A stretch of DNA of 64,000 nucleotides, from the IMG/VR virus record IMGVR_UViG_3300021479_000010, positions 1-64,000 of that record, one strand, 5' to 3'. Positions 1 through 8,844 of the stretch are shown one piece after another (position 1 is the first letter of the stretch; every line of letters begins with the position of its first letter). A program made the position numbers and the translations under genes. Below the pieces are notes generated by a model that saw only the letters and a program-made list of their open reading frames with translations, searched no databases and was not told where the DNA came from. The stretch is from a virus.

Positions 1-125
1 GCGATGGCATAAATCATTCGGCTATGCGGCGCGATTAGCACCGACCAGTTAAACTGCGACACCCTTTCGTAATCCTCGTCGTCAACGAGCGCCTCGTATC
101 CTTGCGTTAATGGTATTAATTTCAT
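1..125 (-). CDS. HNH/AP2-type homing endonuclease, N-terminal part only (cut by window edge)
   Basis: Reading leftwards from the ATG at 125 gives 41 codons that stay open to the window edge. The N-terminus (MKLIPLTQGYEALVDDEDYE) matches the pattern of the two complete family members at 55084 and 63126 (MK-x-I-x-L-x-x-GY-x-ALVDD). Those carry an HNH nuclease core followed by an AP2 DNA-binding domain, so this is probably a third copy. It is divergent from the tail gene at 181 and has a -10 box only 7 nt before the ATG. The nuclease core itself lies outside the window. Confidence 0.75.
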   Translation of the reverse strand, partial: MKLIPLTQGYEALVDDEDYERVSQFNWSVLIAPHSRMIYAI

Positions 126-132
126 GAAATAT

Positions 133-141
133 ATTATACCA
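133..141 (-). promoter_or_regulatory. Extended -10 promoter (TGGTATAAT) for the leftward HNH gene
   Basis: The minus strand reads TGG-TATAAT, an extended -10, with no clear -35. Only 7 nt separate the box from the ATG, so the transcript would start at or next to the start codon and be essentially leaderless. The same arrangement precedes the two other HNH/AP2 genes. Confidence 0.55.
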
Positions 142-180
142 CAAAAATACTCATTCTTACACTAAAAAGGAACAATTTTT

Positions 181-453
181 ATGGGATATCAATTCTATCC
201 ATTTAAATGCACCCAAGTCACTGTTACCGGCACAGCCACACAACTAGTGGCCGCAAATGCCTCGCGTTCCGGATTTCAAGTAATTAATACTGGAACTAAC
301 GATTGCTACTTAGGAGAATCGAACGTAACCACATCTACCGGGCATCTTTTGGCCGGGACTAAAGGCACGAGCATTGGATTTGCGACCACACAGGCAGTCT
401 ATGCTATAACTGGCGGGGCTTCCCAAGTTGTTACAGTATTGGAGACTTTTTAG
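181..453 (+). CDS. Small virion-type protein, unknown
   Basis: A 90 aa protein rich in Thr, Ser, Gly and Ala, with alternating beta-strand-like segments and no signal peptide or membrane helix. An AAGGA Shine-Dalgarno lies 9 nt before the ATG. It is followed without a gap by the tail fibre gene at 454, and its composition resembles the small proteins at 61982 and 62292. The position suggests a tail-fibre accessory or decoration protein. I do not recognise a family. Confidence 0.7.
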   Translation: MGYQFYPFKCTQVTVTGTATQLVAANASRSGFQVINTGTNDCYLGESNVTTSTGHLLAGTKGTSIGFATTQAVYAITGGASQVVTVLETF

Positions 454-1902
454 ATGAATAAACAATATACTGTTCCAACTGGAAGCACTCCCGGTTCTGG
501 TGGAGGGGGCGGCGGTTCGGGTACGGTTACGTCTGTAGGTCTTTCAGTAAATAGCGGGGCATCCTCGGGCATCTTCACAGTTACGGGGTCTCCAGTTACT
601 ACGGCAGGAACTCTTAACGCTAATTTGGCGGGGACTTCCGGAGGCGTCACATATTTCTCTAGTGGCGCGGTTTTGTCCAGTTCTGGAGCGCTAACTAACA
701 ATGCCGTCGTTCTTGGCGGAGGTGCGGGAGCTGCGCCTAAAACTGTTGCCGGAATTACAACAGATGGAGTATCTCAATTAACACTCGGAGTAGCAACATC
801 TAGTACTGGAGCGCTGAATCTAACTGGTGCAACTTCCGGTACTGCCACAATTACCGCACAAGCTGCCGCCAATACGCCTACTCTGACACTGCCCAATGCT
901 AGTGGTACGTTTGCAGTTACCGCTTCATCTCCTATAGTTCTAAATACAACCACTGGAAATCTAACAGCTCCGACGGCTGTTACTTCCGCAGCATCTTTAA
1001 CTAGTAACGCCGTAGTTCTCGGTGGTGGTGGGCAGGCAACTTCTACTCAGACTTTCATTACTACCAATGGTTCTACTACCTTAACAGTCGGTGTAATTGG
1101 CGGAGGAAACGGTGTTCTAGCTCTTGCGGGGAATACAAGCGGAACCGCAACGCTTACCGCTCCTGCCGTCGCGGGCACCGTCACGAATGCTGTAGTTAGC
1201 AGCAATGCGCTATCGATCCCCCCGGGCACGGTGGGTGTGGGCACGTCTATCGTAAACAGCTCCAGCGCAACAACAGGTATTAACTTGGGCGCGAATGTCG
1301 TGGACCTTGTGGCGGGCAACGCGGTTCAATGGCATGTATCCTCGTCCTTCAATACAACTACACCACCGATTGCGGATGCAGCCACCGGAAATAATCAAAT
1401 TACATGGGGTGCCGGTATTATAAGCACTACTGGCTCCGCAAATCCTTTATTCTACCCTACAAGTAATGTAACTAGAGTTACATCAGATATTACTCTATCT
1501 ACTTCCGCCACTAATATTGCCAGTTTTACTTTACCCGCATTAGCAAAAGCATGGGCATTTCGCGCAGATATTATGTGGGTAGTTTCTGCTGGGACCACAC
1601 CAACACTTTCCATTGGAGTTAATCTATCGCAAACCCCGACTGGAACAACAAATGGTGCGGGTAATATATTAACCTCAAATGCAGATGTCGGTGTAGATGG
1701 TTCTTCCCCAATAAGCGCTTCGGGGGCAACAAATTTAGTAACTACCGGAACCTTAACTCCAGCGGGAACGGTTTTTCAAGCATCTTGTTTTGGTACTATC
1801 TTAGCTTCTGCAACTGCTGGTACTTTCGCTATTACTATGACCGGCACCGGAAGTGGATTTGCTGGTGTGGCAAAAGCCGGAACTGCCTGCTATTTATTTT
1901 AA
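454..1902 (+). CDS. Tail fibre protein with internal repeats
   Basis: A 482 aa protein dominated by Gly, Ala, Ser, Thr and Val, typical of phage tail fibres. A Gly-rich stretch near residue 18 leads into two copies of a roughly 85-residue unit. Each begins near L-T-[SN]-NAVVLGGG (around residues 80 and 183) and ends near NTSGTATLTAP or its equivalent. The C-terminal 150 residues differ and may be the receptor-binding tip. It starts directly after the stop at 453 and precedes the tailspike, so the three genes look like one transcription unit. Confidence 0.8.
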   Translation: MNKQYTVPTGSTPGSGGGGGGSGTVTSVGLSVNSGASSGIFTVTGSPVTTAGTLNANLAGTSGGVTYFSSGAVLSSSGALTNNAVVLGGGAGAAPKTVAGITTDGVSQLTLGVATSSTGALNLTGATSGTATITAQAAANTPTLTLPNASGTFAVTASSPIVLNTTTGNLTAPTAVTSAASLTSNAVVLGGGGQATSTQTFITTNGSTTLTVGVIGGGNGVLALAGNTSGTATLTAPAVAGTVTNAVVSSNALSIPPGTVGVGTSIVNSSSATTGINLGANVVDLVAGNAVQWHVSSSFNTTTPPIADAATGNNQITWGAGIISTTGSANPLFYPTSNVTRVTSDITLSTSATNIASFTLPALAKAWAFRADIMWVVSAGTTPTLSIGVNLSQTPTGTTNGAGNILTSNADVGVDGSSPISASGATNLVTTGTLTPAGTVFQASCFGTILASATAGTFAITMTGTGSGFAGVAKAGTACYLF

Positions 1903-1908
1903 TATGAT

Positions 1909-3690
1909 ATGCCTAATCCGAAAGTTAAATCACAACAGCAGATTGTTGTCGGTCCCGATGCAGATGCCTTTCATTTTCTCGACACAAAAGGCAATGTAAT
2001 TGGATGGATTGACGGAACCGGAACGTTACAAGGAAATCTAACTACTAATGCTGGAGGAAATACAACTTCTCTGCAAGGAAATCCTATAGCTCCAACTATT
2101 CCGCAAATAAATCAAACTCTCATTTGGGACGGTTCCAAGTGGAGTCCGTCTTCTATTGCAAGCGGCGGGGTCGCCCCGCTTAATTCTCCAGTATTTATTG
2201 GAACACCAACCGCCCCGACGCCTCTATCTACTGATAATTCTACAACTATAGCCAATACAAGTTTTGTTCAAACAGTTATAGCAAATAAAGTTATAGGATC
2301 ATCCGTTCCACGAGGAGTATTTGATGTTCGTAGCTTCGGAGCGGTTGGAGACGGAAAAACTAATGATTTAGCAGCTCTACAAGCAGCAGTGGACGCTATA
2401 GACGCGGCAGGCGGGGGAACGCTATGGCTCGGCCCCGGTAATTATAACATAGGGACTGGAACCTGGAAGATAGGAACATCAGCGGCCCAGCATCATATTA
2501 ACATTGAGGGCATGAACGCAAATTCCACAGTTATTACTTGCGATACTTCTGGTGGGAATGCCGCAATATATTTGAATTTGGAGAAATACGTTGTACTCAA
2601 AGAGTTCTCCGTCATTAATCAGGGTGCCAAAGGCGGCTATGGAATACAGTTCGGTGGAGATAGTGGCGCGGGAACGCAAACGAATGGGAATAACGTATCC
2701 CACTTATATTTTCAGGGCTTCACATATGGTGCATATATGTCCGGCGGGATTGGAACATCAAGCGAAATAATTTTTGATCACTGTAGATTTGAATTGAATA
2801 CATACGGCTTCTTCAGTGCGAATTTCAATGCGCTTAATTTCCTTTTCTTAATGGTAGAGATATACGGCAACACAACGGCGGGGCTGTTTATTGCAAACGG
2901 AAACATGACAGTAATCGGTGGTGCATCGTCGAATAACGGTGTGGATTTCAATATCGCTGGAGGTAATGACGGTCAGGTAAAAATCGTTAGTTTTAGAGCC
3001 GAAACCCCCGTTGGAGATTGGTTGATTGCCTCTTCAGATAGTTATATTTCAATCGAAGATTGCATTTTACATCCAACGGTTGCTGGATCGGAAGTCATAA
3101 ATGCCACAGGTGAACTTCATATTAAGAATAGTGCTCTCGGAGGTTTCATTCGCTGGAATGGGTCTACTTTGTCGGCGATCACACTTGATCATGTTTCAGT
3201 AAATACGCCAGGTACCGATTGGACCCTATCTAATCAAATTAGTTCTTCAAGTCCACCATTTGGTCCTGGATTTAGAATGACCAATAACCCTGGATTTCAA
3301 GCTAGCGCTAGGGCCTATATTCGAGATGTTTACGAAGCTAGCACCGCGACTATGTACCCGGATATTGATGGTGTGCTTATTGCACGGCCCTCGGATAGTT
3401 TACGTGCCGTAGTCGGAATAAACAAAGGTCAAGGAGCGACTTTAACACTATCCTCCAATACTCTTGCGCCATATGCTTATTCGCATCATGTGAATGATGC
3501 AAGTTTGATGAAAAATTTAAGCCCAATCTCTGGATTCGGAGACTGGGCCACAAGTTTGATATTAATTCCAGATCAGGCTTTCACAACAGATACCACTGGA
3601 AATATCGGCAAAGCTAGTACGGCTGTCGTCGGACAACCTATGATCTTTACCAAAGATTTGGCAAACGGTAAGTGGTATCCGTCTTACTAG
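1909..3690 (+). CDS. Tailspike protein with pectate-lyase-type beta-helix
   Basis: A 593 aa protein. The first 135 residues are an attachment-like region. From about residue 137 the text FDVRSFGAVGDGKTND followed by A-x-x-AA-x-D-A-x-x-x-AGGGTLWLGPG is the classic start of the Pectate_lyase_3 right-handed beta-helix found in phage tailspikes and polysaccharide depolymerases. Repeating N/G-rich rungs follow to about residue 450, then a C-terminal domain. Its role is probably to bind and possibly cleave a host surface polysaccharide. Catalytic residues cannot be assigned by eye. Its stop overlaps by 4 bp the convergent gene ending at 3687. Confidence 0.85.
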   Translation: MPNPKVKSQQQIVVGPDADAFHFLDTKGNVIGWIDGTGTLQGNLTTNAGGNTTSLQGNPIAPTIPQINQTLIWDGSKWSPSSIASGGVAPLNSPVFIGTPTAPTPLSTDNSTTIANTSFVQTVIANKVIGSSVPRGVFDVRSFGAVGDGKTNDLAALQAAVDAIDAAGGGTLWLGPGNYNIGTGTWKIGTSAAQHHINIEGMNANSTVITCDTSGGNAAIYLNLEKYVVLKEFSVINQGAKGGYGIQFGGDSGAGTQTNGNNVSHLYFQGFTYGAYMSGGIGTSSEIIFDHCRFELNTYGFFSANFNALNFLFLMVEIYGNTTAGLFIANGNMTVIGGASSNNGVDFNIAGGNDGQVKIVSFRAETPVGDWLIASSDSYISIEDCILHPTVAGSEVINATGELHIKNSALGGFIRWNGSTLSAITLDHVSVNTPGTDWTLSNQISSSSPPFGPGFRMTNNPGFQASARAYIRDVYEASTATMYPDIDGVLIARPSDSLRAVVGINKGQGATLTLSSNTLAPYAYSHHVNDASLMKNLSPISGFGDWATSLILIPDQAFTTDTTGNIGKASTAVVGQPMIFTKDLANGKWYPSY

Positions 3691-3917
3691 GATTTCCTTC
3701 GCTTGCGAGGCGGAATTATCTCCACAGCCGTACTTTCTACATAATCCGTCTCGCCGGTCGAAGAATTCCAGTTCTGGAAAGTAGAATTCGTCTCCTTCTG
3801 GATTTCTGCGATTACCTGATCCTTTTCCGCGATCTTGTCCTTGGCGGCCATCGTGGCCAATTCTGCTTCATAAAACGCCCGATTCAATCGCGTCAACTGC
3901 TGTTCATTTAATTTCAT
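3687..3917 (-). CDS. Small coiled-coil protein, unknown
   Basis: A 76 aa, highly charged, Gln/Glu/Lys/Ala-rich protein with heptad-like spacing over residues 3-45, likely a helical coiled coil. A basic tail (RKRRKS) closes it. GAGG precedes the ATG by 5 nt. It is the last gene of the long leftward array and converges on the tailspike gene. No function is assigned. Confidence 0.65.
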   Translation of the reverse strand: MKLNEQQLTRLNRAFYEAELATMAAKDKIAEKDQVIAEIQKETNSTFQNWNSSTGETDYVESTAVEIIPPRKRRKS

Positions 3918-3925
3918 AGGTCCTC

Positions 3926-4162
3926 ATGATTAAAATAGGTTTCAAGACTATATCGATTGTATTAATTGCATCCATGCTGTCCGGATGTGCGACAATTCAC
4001 AGACATCCAAAACTTGCGGGGCTGGTTGCGGGGTCCGCTATCGGCGTCGGAGTCGGCCTTGCAACTAGTGGGCACGGACACTGCCCCAATGTTTATGACG
4101 GTCATCTATATAGCGGCACTCCGCCTTGTCCCAGCGATGCGGATAAAGGCAGTCATCGGTAA
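3926..4162 (+). CDS. Small lipoprotein with glycine-zipper helix
   Basis: A 78 aa protein with a hydrophobic signal ending in a lipobox (LSGC, Cys at about residue 21), so it is probably lipidated and membrane anchored. A Gly/Ala-rich hydrophobic segment (about residues 31-47, GLVAGSAIGVGVGLA) resembles a glycine zipper. It lies on + inside a leftward array, lacks a good Shine-Dalgarno, and overlaps the 3' end of the MazG gene by 10 bp. The orientation is odd, but the signal peptide is convincing. It could be an outer spanin subunit or an exclusion protein. Confidence 0.6.
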   Translation: MIKIGFKTISIVLIASMLSGCATIHRHPKLAGLVAGSAIGVGVGLATSGHGHCPNVYDGHLYSGTPPCPSDADKGSHR

Positions 4163-4485
4163 TCTCCATTACCTTGCAATACTCCGCGTTCTTTTCTATC
4201 GGCCAACTTAGCTAGATTCTCAATTGCGAGGTCCGATAGCCTAGTGTCCAGTTCTGTACAAAGTTGAGATAAATACCAAAGCGCGTCTCCGAGTTCCTTG
4301 GAGAGCGCTTTTCTCTTTTCCGGAGTATCTCCGTCACGAAGCAACTTTTTCACGCAGTTTCCGGCTTCGCCCGTTTCTCCGCACAAACCTAACGTGCAAT
4401 ATTGGATCGCAGTTAGTGTTTCCTCGCCAGCTTCCGGATAGATAGCAGTAAAAGCTGTCTGTTTCTGGTATTCATCAAATGTCAT
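4153..4485 (-). CDS. MazG-like nucleotide pyrophosphohydrolase
   Basis: A 110 aa, all-alpha protein with the MazG metal-binding pattern: ETGE (E-x-x-E) near residue 37 and ELGD (E-x-x-D) near residue 64. The surrounding text (LGLCGETGEAG, LSKELGDALWYLSQL) is typical of the family. Such enzymes hydrolyse nucleoside triphosphates to monophosphate and pyrophosphate. In phages they are thought to adjust nucleotide pools or ppGpp. It overlaps the preceding zinc-finger gene by an ATGA junction and belongs with the nucleotide enzymes upstream. Confidence 0.85.
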   Translation of the reverse strand: MTFDEYQKQTAFTAIYPEAGEETLTAIQYCTLGLCGETGEAGNCVKKLLRDGDTPEKRKALSKELGDALWYLSQLCTELDTRLSDLAIENLAKLADRKERGVLQGNGDYR

Positions 4486-4865
4486 GCAGTGTAAACGCCT
4501 CGCAATTCTTTTTGAGTACTAAATATCTTACGTACAAGGTCTACCACAATTGCGGGGTCCTCTAGCTTCGGCAACCATCCGTCCAGCATCTTTTGTACTT
4601 TGTCCGGAAGTGGACCGTTTAGATACTTCCGCCGAATATATTTCCTCGTCAAAATTTTCTCAAGTCTTCGTTTAGAAGGACGAGCAGGACGCCGTTGCTT
4701 ACAATAGCACGCCTCGCATAATCCTTTAGCCTTGTGCTTTCTATCAGGATGGCATAGGGCTATTTTTCTTATGCGGGGTGTAGATTTGAGAACATTTTTG
4801 TAGCAAATGCGGCAAAGACCTTTAGCATAACAGAAACGGTCTGGATGACAAGTTGCGGCTTTCAT
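4482..4865 (-). CDS. Two-repeat C-x-HPDR zinc-finger protein
   Basis: A 127 aa basic protein with two copies of a motif CHPDR-x(3)-AKGLC-x2-CY (Cys at residues 6, 18, 21 and 38, 50, 53). The same motif is found three times at the N-terminus of the endonuclease VII gene at 24602. Here no nuclease domain follows; the rest is a Lys/Arg-rich tail. The spacing suggests a small zinc-binding, probably DNA-binding module. It overlaps its neighbours on both sides by ATGA junctions. Confidence 0.65.
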   Translation of the reverse strand: MKAATCHPDRFCYAKGLCRICYKNVLKSTPRIRKIALCHPDRKHKAKGLCEACYCKQRRPARPSKRRLEKILTRKYIRRKYLNGPLPDKVQKMLDGWLPKLEDPAIVVDLVRKIFSTQKELRGVYTA

Positions 4866-5242
4866 TTCTTCCCCGCAATTTTAGCATTAAGCGCATTTAA
4901 AAGTTCAATACAGCCTTTACCACCTTTAGGACGGTCATCAATAAGATTGCCCGTAGTCTCTGCGTCTAGGATAATTGCAAGGCAGGCTATGGCGTGTCCG
5001 AGGTGATGAACCCCGCTGTCCAGTGCTTCTTCCTCACCTTCCCGCCAAGACAACAAATGACGCTCGCAAGCGTCAAGATATATCGAGGCACGAACATCAT
5101 TATCTCTCCAGTTATACGGGCCGTAAATTCCAGCCCCGTACATCATTGCATGACTTCCGTGTAATGTTGCTGCGCTTGGGAATACAAATGTTGAGACTTT
5201 TTTAATCCCCACAAGGTCCTTGGGGTTGGTCTTATCGGACAC
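4862..5242 (-). CDS. dATP/dGTP diphosphohydrolase-family protein (former DUF5664)
   Basis: A 126 aa protein starting at GTG with a good Shine-Dalgarno (GAGAGG). The sequence NPKDLVG-IKK, then YGAGIYGPYNWR, LDACERHLLSWREGEE, DSGVHHLGHAIAC matches the phage DUF5664 domain, now described as a dATP/dGTP diphosphohydrolase. Related enzymes act in 2-aminoadenine (Z) genome phages, but the domain is also common in phages with ordinary DNA. No PurZ-like gene is in this window, so a role in general dNTP pool control is the safer reading. Confidence 0.75.
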   Translation of the reverse strand: MSDKTNPKDLVGIKKVSTFVFPSAATLHGSHAMMYGAGIYGPYNWRDNDVRASIYLDACERHLLSWREGEEEALDSGVHHLGHAIACLAIILDAETTGNLIDDRPKGGKGCIELLNALNAKIAGKK

Positions 5243-5251
5243 GTTCCTCTC

Positions 5252-5734
5252 CTAATTTATCATCGCTCGCAGTCGATGAGTTGTACCAAAATGATGCGCG
5301 GTAAAATCAATTGCTTCTGAGACAGTGCTGCAATAATGCGATACAGCTTCTTTTACAAATGGGTGGCTCCGCATGAGTTTGTTGTCCGAATGGGCGATAG
5401 CAACTATAGGCTTCTTCATTTCCCACGCCCATGCAAGTTCACAAATCGTGCCCAGCAATGGACGGGGCGAACCGAAGTTTTCCAGGTGCATCAGGATTAT
5501 ATCTGATGATACAACATCGTGGTAATCCCGCAGGATAATATCTTTAGATGTCAGATTAGGATCAGTAATACCGCCGTCCGGAGATTGCAGTACGAGGTTC
5601 TCTTTGCCCCGCATTGGAGAAAGAACATCAAATTCATGTGCTTCCAGCATCGGGGTGACTTCTACCCTCCAGATAAGACTTTCTGGATAATCGGTCGAAA
5701 TTAACCCCGCCAAATATACAATTTTACGTTTCAT
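5252..5734 (-). CDS. Nucleoside 2-deoxyribosyltransferase-like protein
   Basis: A 160 aa protein opening with [10 protein letters not shown], a Rossmann-like first strand typical of the deoxyribosyltransferase superfamily. It continues with [38 protein letters not shown], where the GT-x-x-E-x-A-x-A segment is the usual substrate and catalytic region. These enzymes move deoxyribose between bases or hydrolyse nucleoside bonds. It overlaps recA by ATGA and sits with MazG and the diphosphohydrolase, suggesting a nucleotide-salvage set. Confidence 0.75.
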   Translation of the reverse strand: MKRKIVYLAGLISTDYPESLIWRVEVTPMLEAHEFDVLSPMRGKENLVLQSPDGGITDPNLTSKDIILRDYHDVVSSDIILMHLENFGSPRPLLGTICELAWAWEMKKPIVAIAHSDNKLMRSHPFVKEAVSHYCSTVSEAIDFTAHHFGTTHRLRAMIN

Positions 5735-6705
5735 GCTTTGGCCCGTATCTCTGCTTCTAATTTGTCTGCTACTTCTGGATTTGTTTCAAGGAATTCTATC
5801 GCATTTGCACGGCCTTGTCCAATTCTTTCGCCACTACAAGAAAACCAACTACCGCTCTTTTCAATCAACCCACCCTGCACAGACAGATCGAGAAGATCGG
5901 CGTGGCGGGAAATACCCTTGCCATATAGAATATCAAACTCTGCTTCTTGATAAGGCCGAGCGCACTTGTTTTTCACAATCTTTACCTTGGTACGCGACCC
6001 GACAATATTCTCGCCATCTTTGATTTGTCCAATACGCCGAATGTCACAGCGGATCGAACTATAAAATTTTAGAGCTTTCCCACCAGTCGTGGTTTCCGGC
6101 GAGCCCCACATAACTCCGATCTTGTCGCGAATTTGGTTGATAAAAATTACGCAAGTATCGGATTTATGAACAATGCCCGTAAGCTTACGCATTGCCTGCG
6201 ACATCATCCGCGCTTGTAAACCCATCTGGCTATCTCCGTAGTCCCCTTCCAGTTCATTTTTGGGAATCAAGGCCGCTACACTATCAATAACCAGAACATC
6301 AATCTCGCCTGTCTTGATGAGAGCATCGGCAATTTCTAACGCCTGTTCCCCGTAATCTGGCTGGCTGACGAGAAGATTATCCACATCAACTCCGAGATTG
6401 CGGGCATATTTTAGATCAAGGGCGTGTTCTGCATCAATATAAGCGGAATGACCATCTTTACTAATCTTCTGCGCAGAAGCGATAACCTGCAACGCCGCCG
6501 TAGTCTTTCCAGAAGATTCGGGGCCGTACATCTCGCACACACGTCCTCGTGGAAATCCACCAATGACCAAGGCTCTGTCAAATGACAGACATCCCGTAGA
6601 GAATACTTTGACAGGCACGATATCATTCTTTCCGAGAGTCACGAGCGAGCCCTTGCCAAATTGTTTCTCAATATTGGCTGTAGCTAAATCTAACTGTTTA
6701 CCCAT
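5731..6705 (-). CDS. recA: RecA recombinase
   Basis: About 324 aa from the preferred start [20 protein letters not shown], which aligns with the usual RecA N-terminus and has GAGG 7 nt upstream; a longer start at 6723 is possible. Walker A is GPESSGKT (61-68), Walker B is in DVLVIDSV, and the L1/L2 DNA-binding regions and [20 protein letters not shown] are intact. It lacks the long acidic tail of E. coli RecA. It would catalyse strand exchange in phage recombination or recombination-dependent replication, alongside the ERF, SSB and nuclease genes. It overlaps the exonuclease gene by 8 bp. Confidence 0.96.
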   Translation of the reverse strand: MGKQLDLATANIEKQFGKGSLVTLGKNDIVPVKVFSTGCLSFDRALVIGGFPRGRVCEMYGPESSGKTTAALQVIASAQKISKDGHSAYIDAEHALDLKYARNLGVDVDNLLVSQPDYGEQALEIADALIKTGEIDVLVIDSVAALIPKNELEGDYGDSQMGLQARMMSQAMRKLTGIVHKSDTCVIFINQIRDKIGVMWGSPETTTGGKALKFYSSIRCDIRRIGQIKDGENIVGSRTKVKIVKNKCARPYQEAEFDILYGKGISRHADLLDLSVQGGLIEKSGSWFSCSGERIGQGRANAIEFLETNPEVADKLEAEIRAKA

Positions 6706-7453
6706 TGGTCGTCCTCGCACCATCTTCGCACTTTACGGAACGACCCCATCCACCACAATCCAAGCACTGGAAGCGACGATAACGTCGTGATTGTGTAATT
6801 GTAAATCCTCGATACTGGATATTCTTGGAATTACACTTCGGACATAATGCGCGGTTAACTACAGTGAAATTAGGATGGTTGTTGATCCAAGGACGCAATC
6901 TGAGATAAAGTTTCTCCAGCAACAAGATATCTTTCTTATTGTATTTCACCATCAATTTCCAAGATGCGGGGTCGCCGTCAATACACCCCTGCCAAAGATC
7001 GAAATCCGTCTTAATCTTCTTCTCATTTTCCAATAGCGATGAAAGATCATCCAATTTATTACTATTGAATCTCGCGACTTTTTTAGTTGCCTTTTTCGTG
7101 TCTACAGTTTTGAATGGCTTTGGCGGCTTCAATCCGTGAAATATGAATCTTGCTTGGAATACTTTGATGTCGAATTGATCGCCATTGTGAGCTACAATGA
7201 TATCAGCTTCGTTCACTAGTAACCATAAATCCTTGACGAGTTTTTCGTCATTGTACGATCCTGGTTTATATCCTTTAAAATCGGGAAGTGCTTTTGCTAA
7301 TACTTGAGGTTCATCTAGCCATTTTGCTGCGTAAGTTGCTAAACAAGTTTCCTGTTTAAATCGAATTACATTCTGATCATACTTGCCCCAAACATAGGCT
7401 AAATTTGGGTATGTCTCTAGGTCCAGAAGTAAAATCCTCGGTCTGGGTTTCAT
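6698..7453 (-). CDS. DnaQ-like 3'-5' exonuclease with C-terminal zinc ribbon
   Basis: A 251 aa protein. Residues 7-15 (ILLLDLETY) hold the Exo I D-x-E pair, AHNGDQFD near residue 89 is Exo II, and YNKKD near residue 170 fits Exo III. A C-terminal zinc ribbon follows (CPKC ... CLDC). The nuclease part resembles the stand-alone RNase H-fold exonucleases of phages that use a DnaQ-type active site. It sits just upstream of recA in the same leftward unit, suggesting a role in DNA end processing or proofreading. Confidence 0.8.
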   Translation of the reverse strand: MKPRPRILLLDLETYPNLAYVWGKYDQNVIRFKQETCLATYAAKWLDEPQVLAKALPDFKGYKPGSYNDEKLVKDLWLLVNEADIIVAHNGDQFDIKVFQARFIFHGLKPPKPFKTVDTKKATKKVARFNSNKLDDLSSLLENEKKIKTDFDLWQGCIDGDPASWKLMVKYNKKDILLLEKLYLRLRPWINNHPNFTVVNRALCPKCNSKNIQYRGFTITQSRRYRRFQCLDCGGWGRSVKCEDGARTTNG

Positions 7454-7461
7454 GTGATCCT

Positions 7462-8172
7462 TTATAGACCCAATTTAATAGCTGCCAGAATACCGCCAAC
7501 AAAACTCCCAATAATCCATTTAATCTTGCTTTTACGGGCATTGACCTTCACAAGTTCTATTTTAGCATCGCAAGCCTTCTTTTGGTCCGTGATTTCCACA
7601 GTCAGTCCATTAATTTGCGCGGCTTGCGCAGTATTAATCGTTTGACAAGAATTGACTTCTGAGGTAAGGTTGTCCTCGATTTTATGCCCCGCCAAAACTT
7701 CTTGATGTAAACTATCCACCATCTCCAGATCGTTTACAGTTTGATGCGAGGCTTGTTCAGATACGGACAAACTAGACCCCGCAGGTTGGATATCGGTTGG
7801 CTGCGCCGAGTTGATCAATGTCCGCCAGCGAATTGCGAGGTCCGCCAATGATAGGTTCTGATCGACTTGTTGTTGTTGCTGGACCTTCTGATTCATTGCC
7901 GCGATTTGCGTAACAATCAACGCATTTTGCGTAGATACTTGCGCGGCGAGTTTGTCATACGCCAGTTTACTCGTAGCCACATCCTGTGCAAGTTGCTGAT
8001 TCTTCTGGATTTGTGCGTCTAGCGTAGCCTTCGTCAAGGCGACATTTGCAACTGCTTCGTCGTGGCGGTGGTTCTCCCACATGTTGCCGAAATACAATAA
8101 CGCAGCAAGCCCCGCAAGAATAAGAATTAATCGCTCGTGAGCTTTTATAAAGATTATCCAAGTGTTAAGCAT
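7462..8172 (-). CDS. Inner-membrane spanin-like protein (Rz type)
   Basis: A 236 aa protein with an N-terminal membrane helix (about residues 13-30), a long Gln/Ala/Leu-rich coiled-coil region (about 40-210) and a second hydrophobic segment at the extreme C-terminus (about 218-234). This form fits an i-spanin or unimolecular spanin, linking the inner membrane across the periplasm. Lysozyme and holin genes lie about 1.2 kb upstream in the same array. No Rz1-like lipoprotein is nested inside it. Confidence 0.6.
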   Translation of the reverse strand: MLNTWIIFIKAHERLILILAGLAALLYFGNMWENHRHDEAVANVALTKATLDAQIQKNQQLAQDVATSKLAYDKLAAQVSTQNALIVTQIAAMNQKVQQQQQVDQNLSLADLAIRWRTLINSAQPTDIQPAGSSLSVSEQASHQTVNDLEMVDSLHQEVLAGHKIEDNLTSEVNSCQTINTAQAAQINGLTVEITDQKKACDAKIELVKVNARKSKIKWIIGSFVGGILAAIKLGL

Positions 8173-8585
8173 TTCTGGTATCTCCGTATGTACTGTGCAG
8201 CTCGGTCCATCCTATCAGCATTATCTCTGAATTTTTGAATCGCAGTATTATCTTGCCAGCAGAGTAATCCTCTGACGGACAAAGTCAGCAACTTGCGCCG
8301 CAATTTTTGAATTGCAATTGATCTGGTAGCGTGCAAATAGTCTACAACTCGGCCATCTATATCAGCCTTAGCCAACCAAGAACCGGTTGCCTGCTTCTTG
8401 GTCGTAATCTTTGATCGGGCTACGCGGTGATCGTGGTCTACAGATAAAGCGTTCTTGAACTCCGAATGATGCTTCTTGCAAATCGCACAGCAACCCTGTT
8501 GGTTCCTTAACATCTCTCGGTAGTCATTAAGACTAATATTATATTTGCGGAGATAGTACTTATTTCTTTGTTCGTCTTTTATCAT
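8154..8585 (-). CDS. Recombination endonuclease VII-like protein
   Basis: A 143 aa protein with the endonuclease VII core split by an insertion. The first half has CCAICKKHHSEF followed by LSVDHDHR (zinc Cys pair and catalytic D-H-D-H), then a roughly 45-residue insertion, then VRGLLCWQDN, where the usual LC-x-x-CN has lost its second Cys. Endonuclease VII cleaves DNA branches such as Holliday junctions before packaging. The lost Cys and the insertion may weaken zinc binding. It overlaps the spanin gene by 19 bp. Confidence 0.7.
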   Translation of the reverse strand: MIKDEQRNKYYLRKYNISLNDYREMLRNQQGCCAICKKHHSEFKNALSVDHDHRVARSKITTKKQATGSWLAKADIDGRVVDYLHATRSIAIQKLRRKLLTLSVRGLLCWQDNTAIQKFRDNADRMDRAAQYIRRYQKCLTLG

Positions 8586-8844
8586 ATTTCTTGTCTAGTC
8601 CTACCATAGTTTCGAGGCCGCGTATTTCATTCATCCGTCTGCCGACTTCAATTCCGCACCGAATCGCATCGGCCATGACTGAATAAGGATCGTGGTCACC
8701 AGAAAGCATTCCATCAACCAAAAGATGAAAAGAGTCTGAATGCATAAGCGAATCCTCAATTTCTGTTAACTTATCGGCATCTAGATCAAAAACCTCCTCG
8801 AATAAAGCAAGGAGTTTGTGGTCGATATTGCAATTACAAGTCAA
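8560..8844 (-). CDS. Unknown acidic protein
   Basis: A 94 aa protein with a probable TTG start that overlaps the preceding stop (TTGA) and has GGAGAG 7 nt upstream. It is acidic in the middle and basic at the C-terminus (DKKYDKRRTKK). Helical, without Cys pairs except the N-terminal CNC. It overlaps the endonuclease VII-like gene by 26 bp. No family is recognised. Confidence 0.6.
   Translation of the reverse strand: MTCNCNIDHKLLALFEEVFDLDADKLTEIEDSLMHSDSFHLLVDGMLSGDHDPYSVMADAIRCGIEVGRRMNEIRGLETMVGLDKKYDKRRTKK

Noticed and set aside
450-1398. Minus-strand frames (62-90 aa) opposite the tail fibre gene
   Set aside because: Low-complexity shadows of a Gly/Thr-rich gene with no ribosome sites or neighbours.
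4862-5242. Claim of a Z-genome (2-aminoadenine) phage
   Set aside because: Only the diphosphohydrolase-like gene is present; without a PurZ-like gene the claim is not supported in this window.
6705-6723. RecA start at the upstream ATG (MVRGRP...)
   Set aside because: MGKQLDL has the better ribosome site and matches the usual RecA N-terminus; the longer start remains possible.
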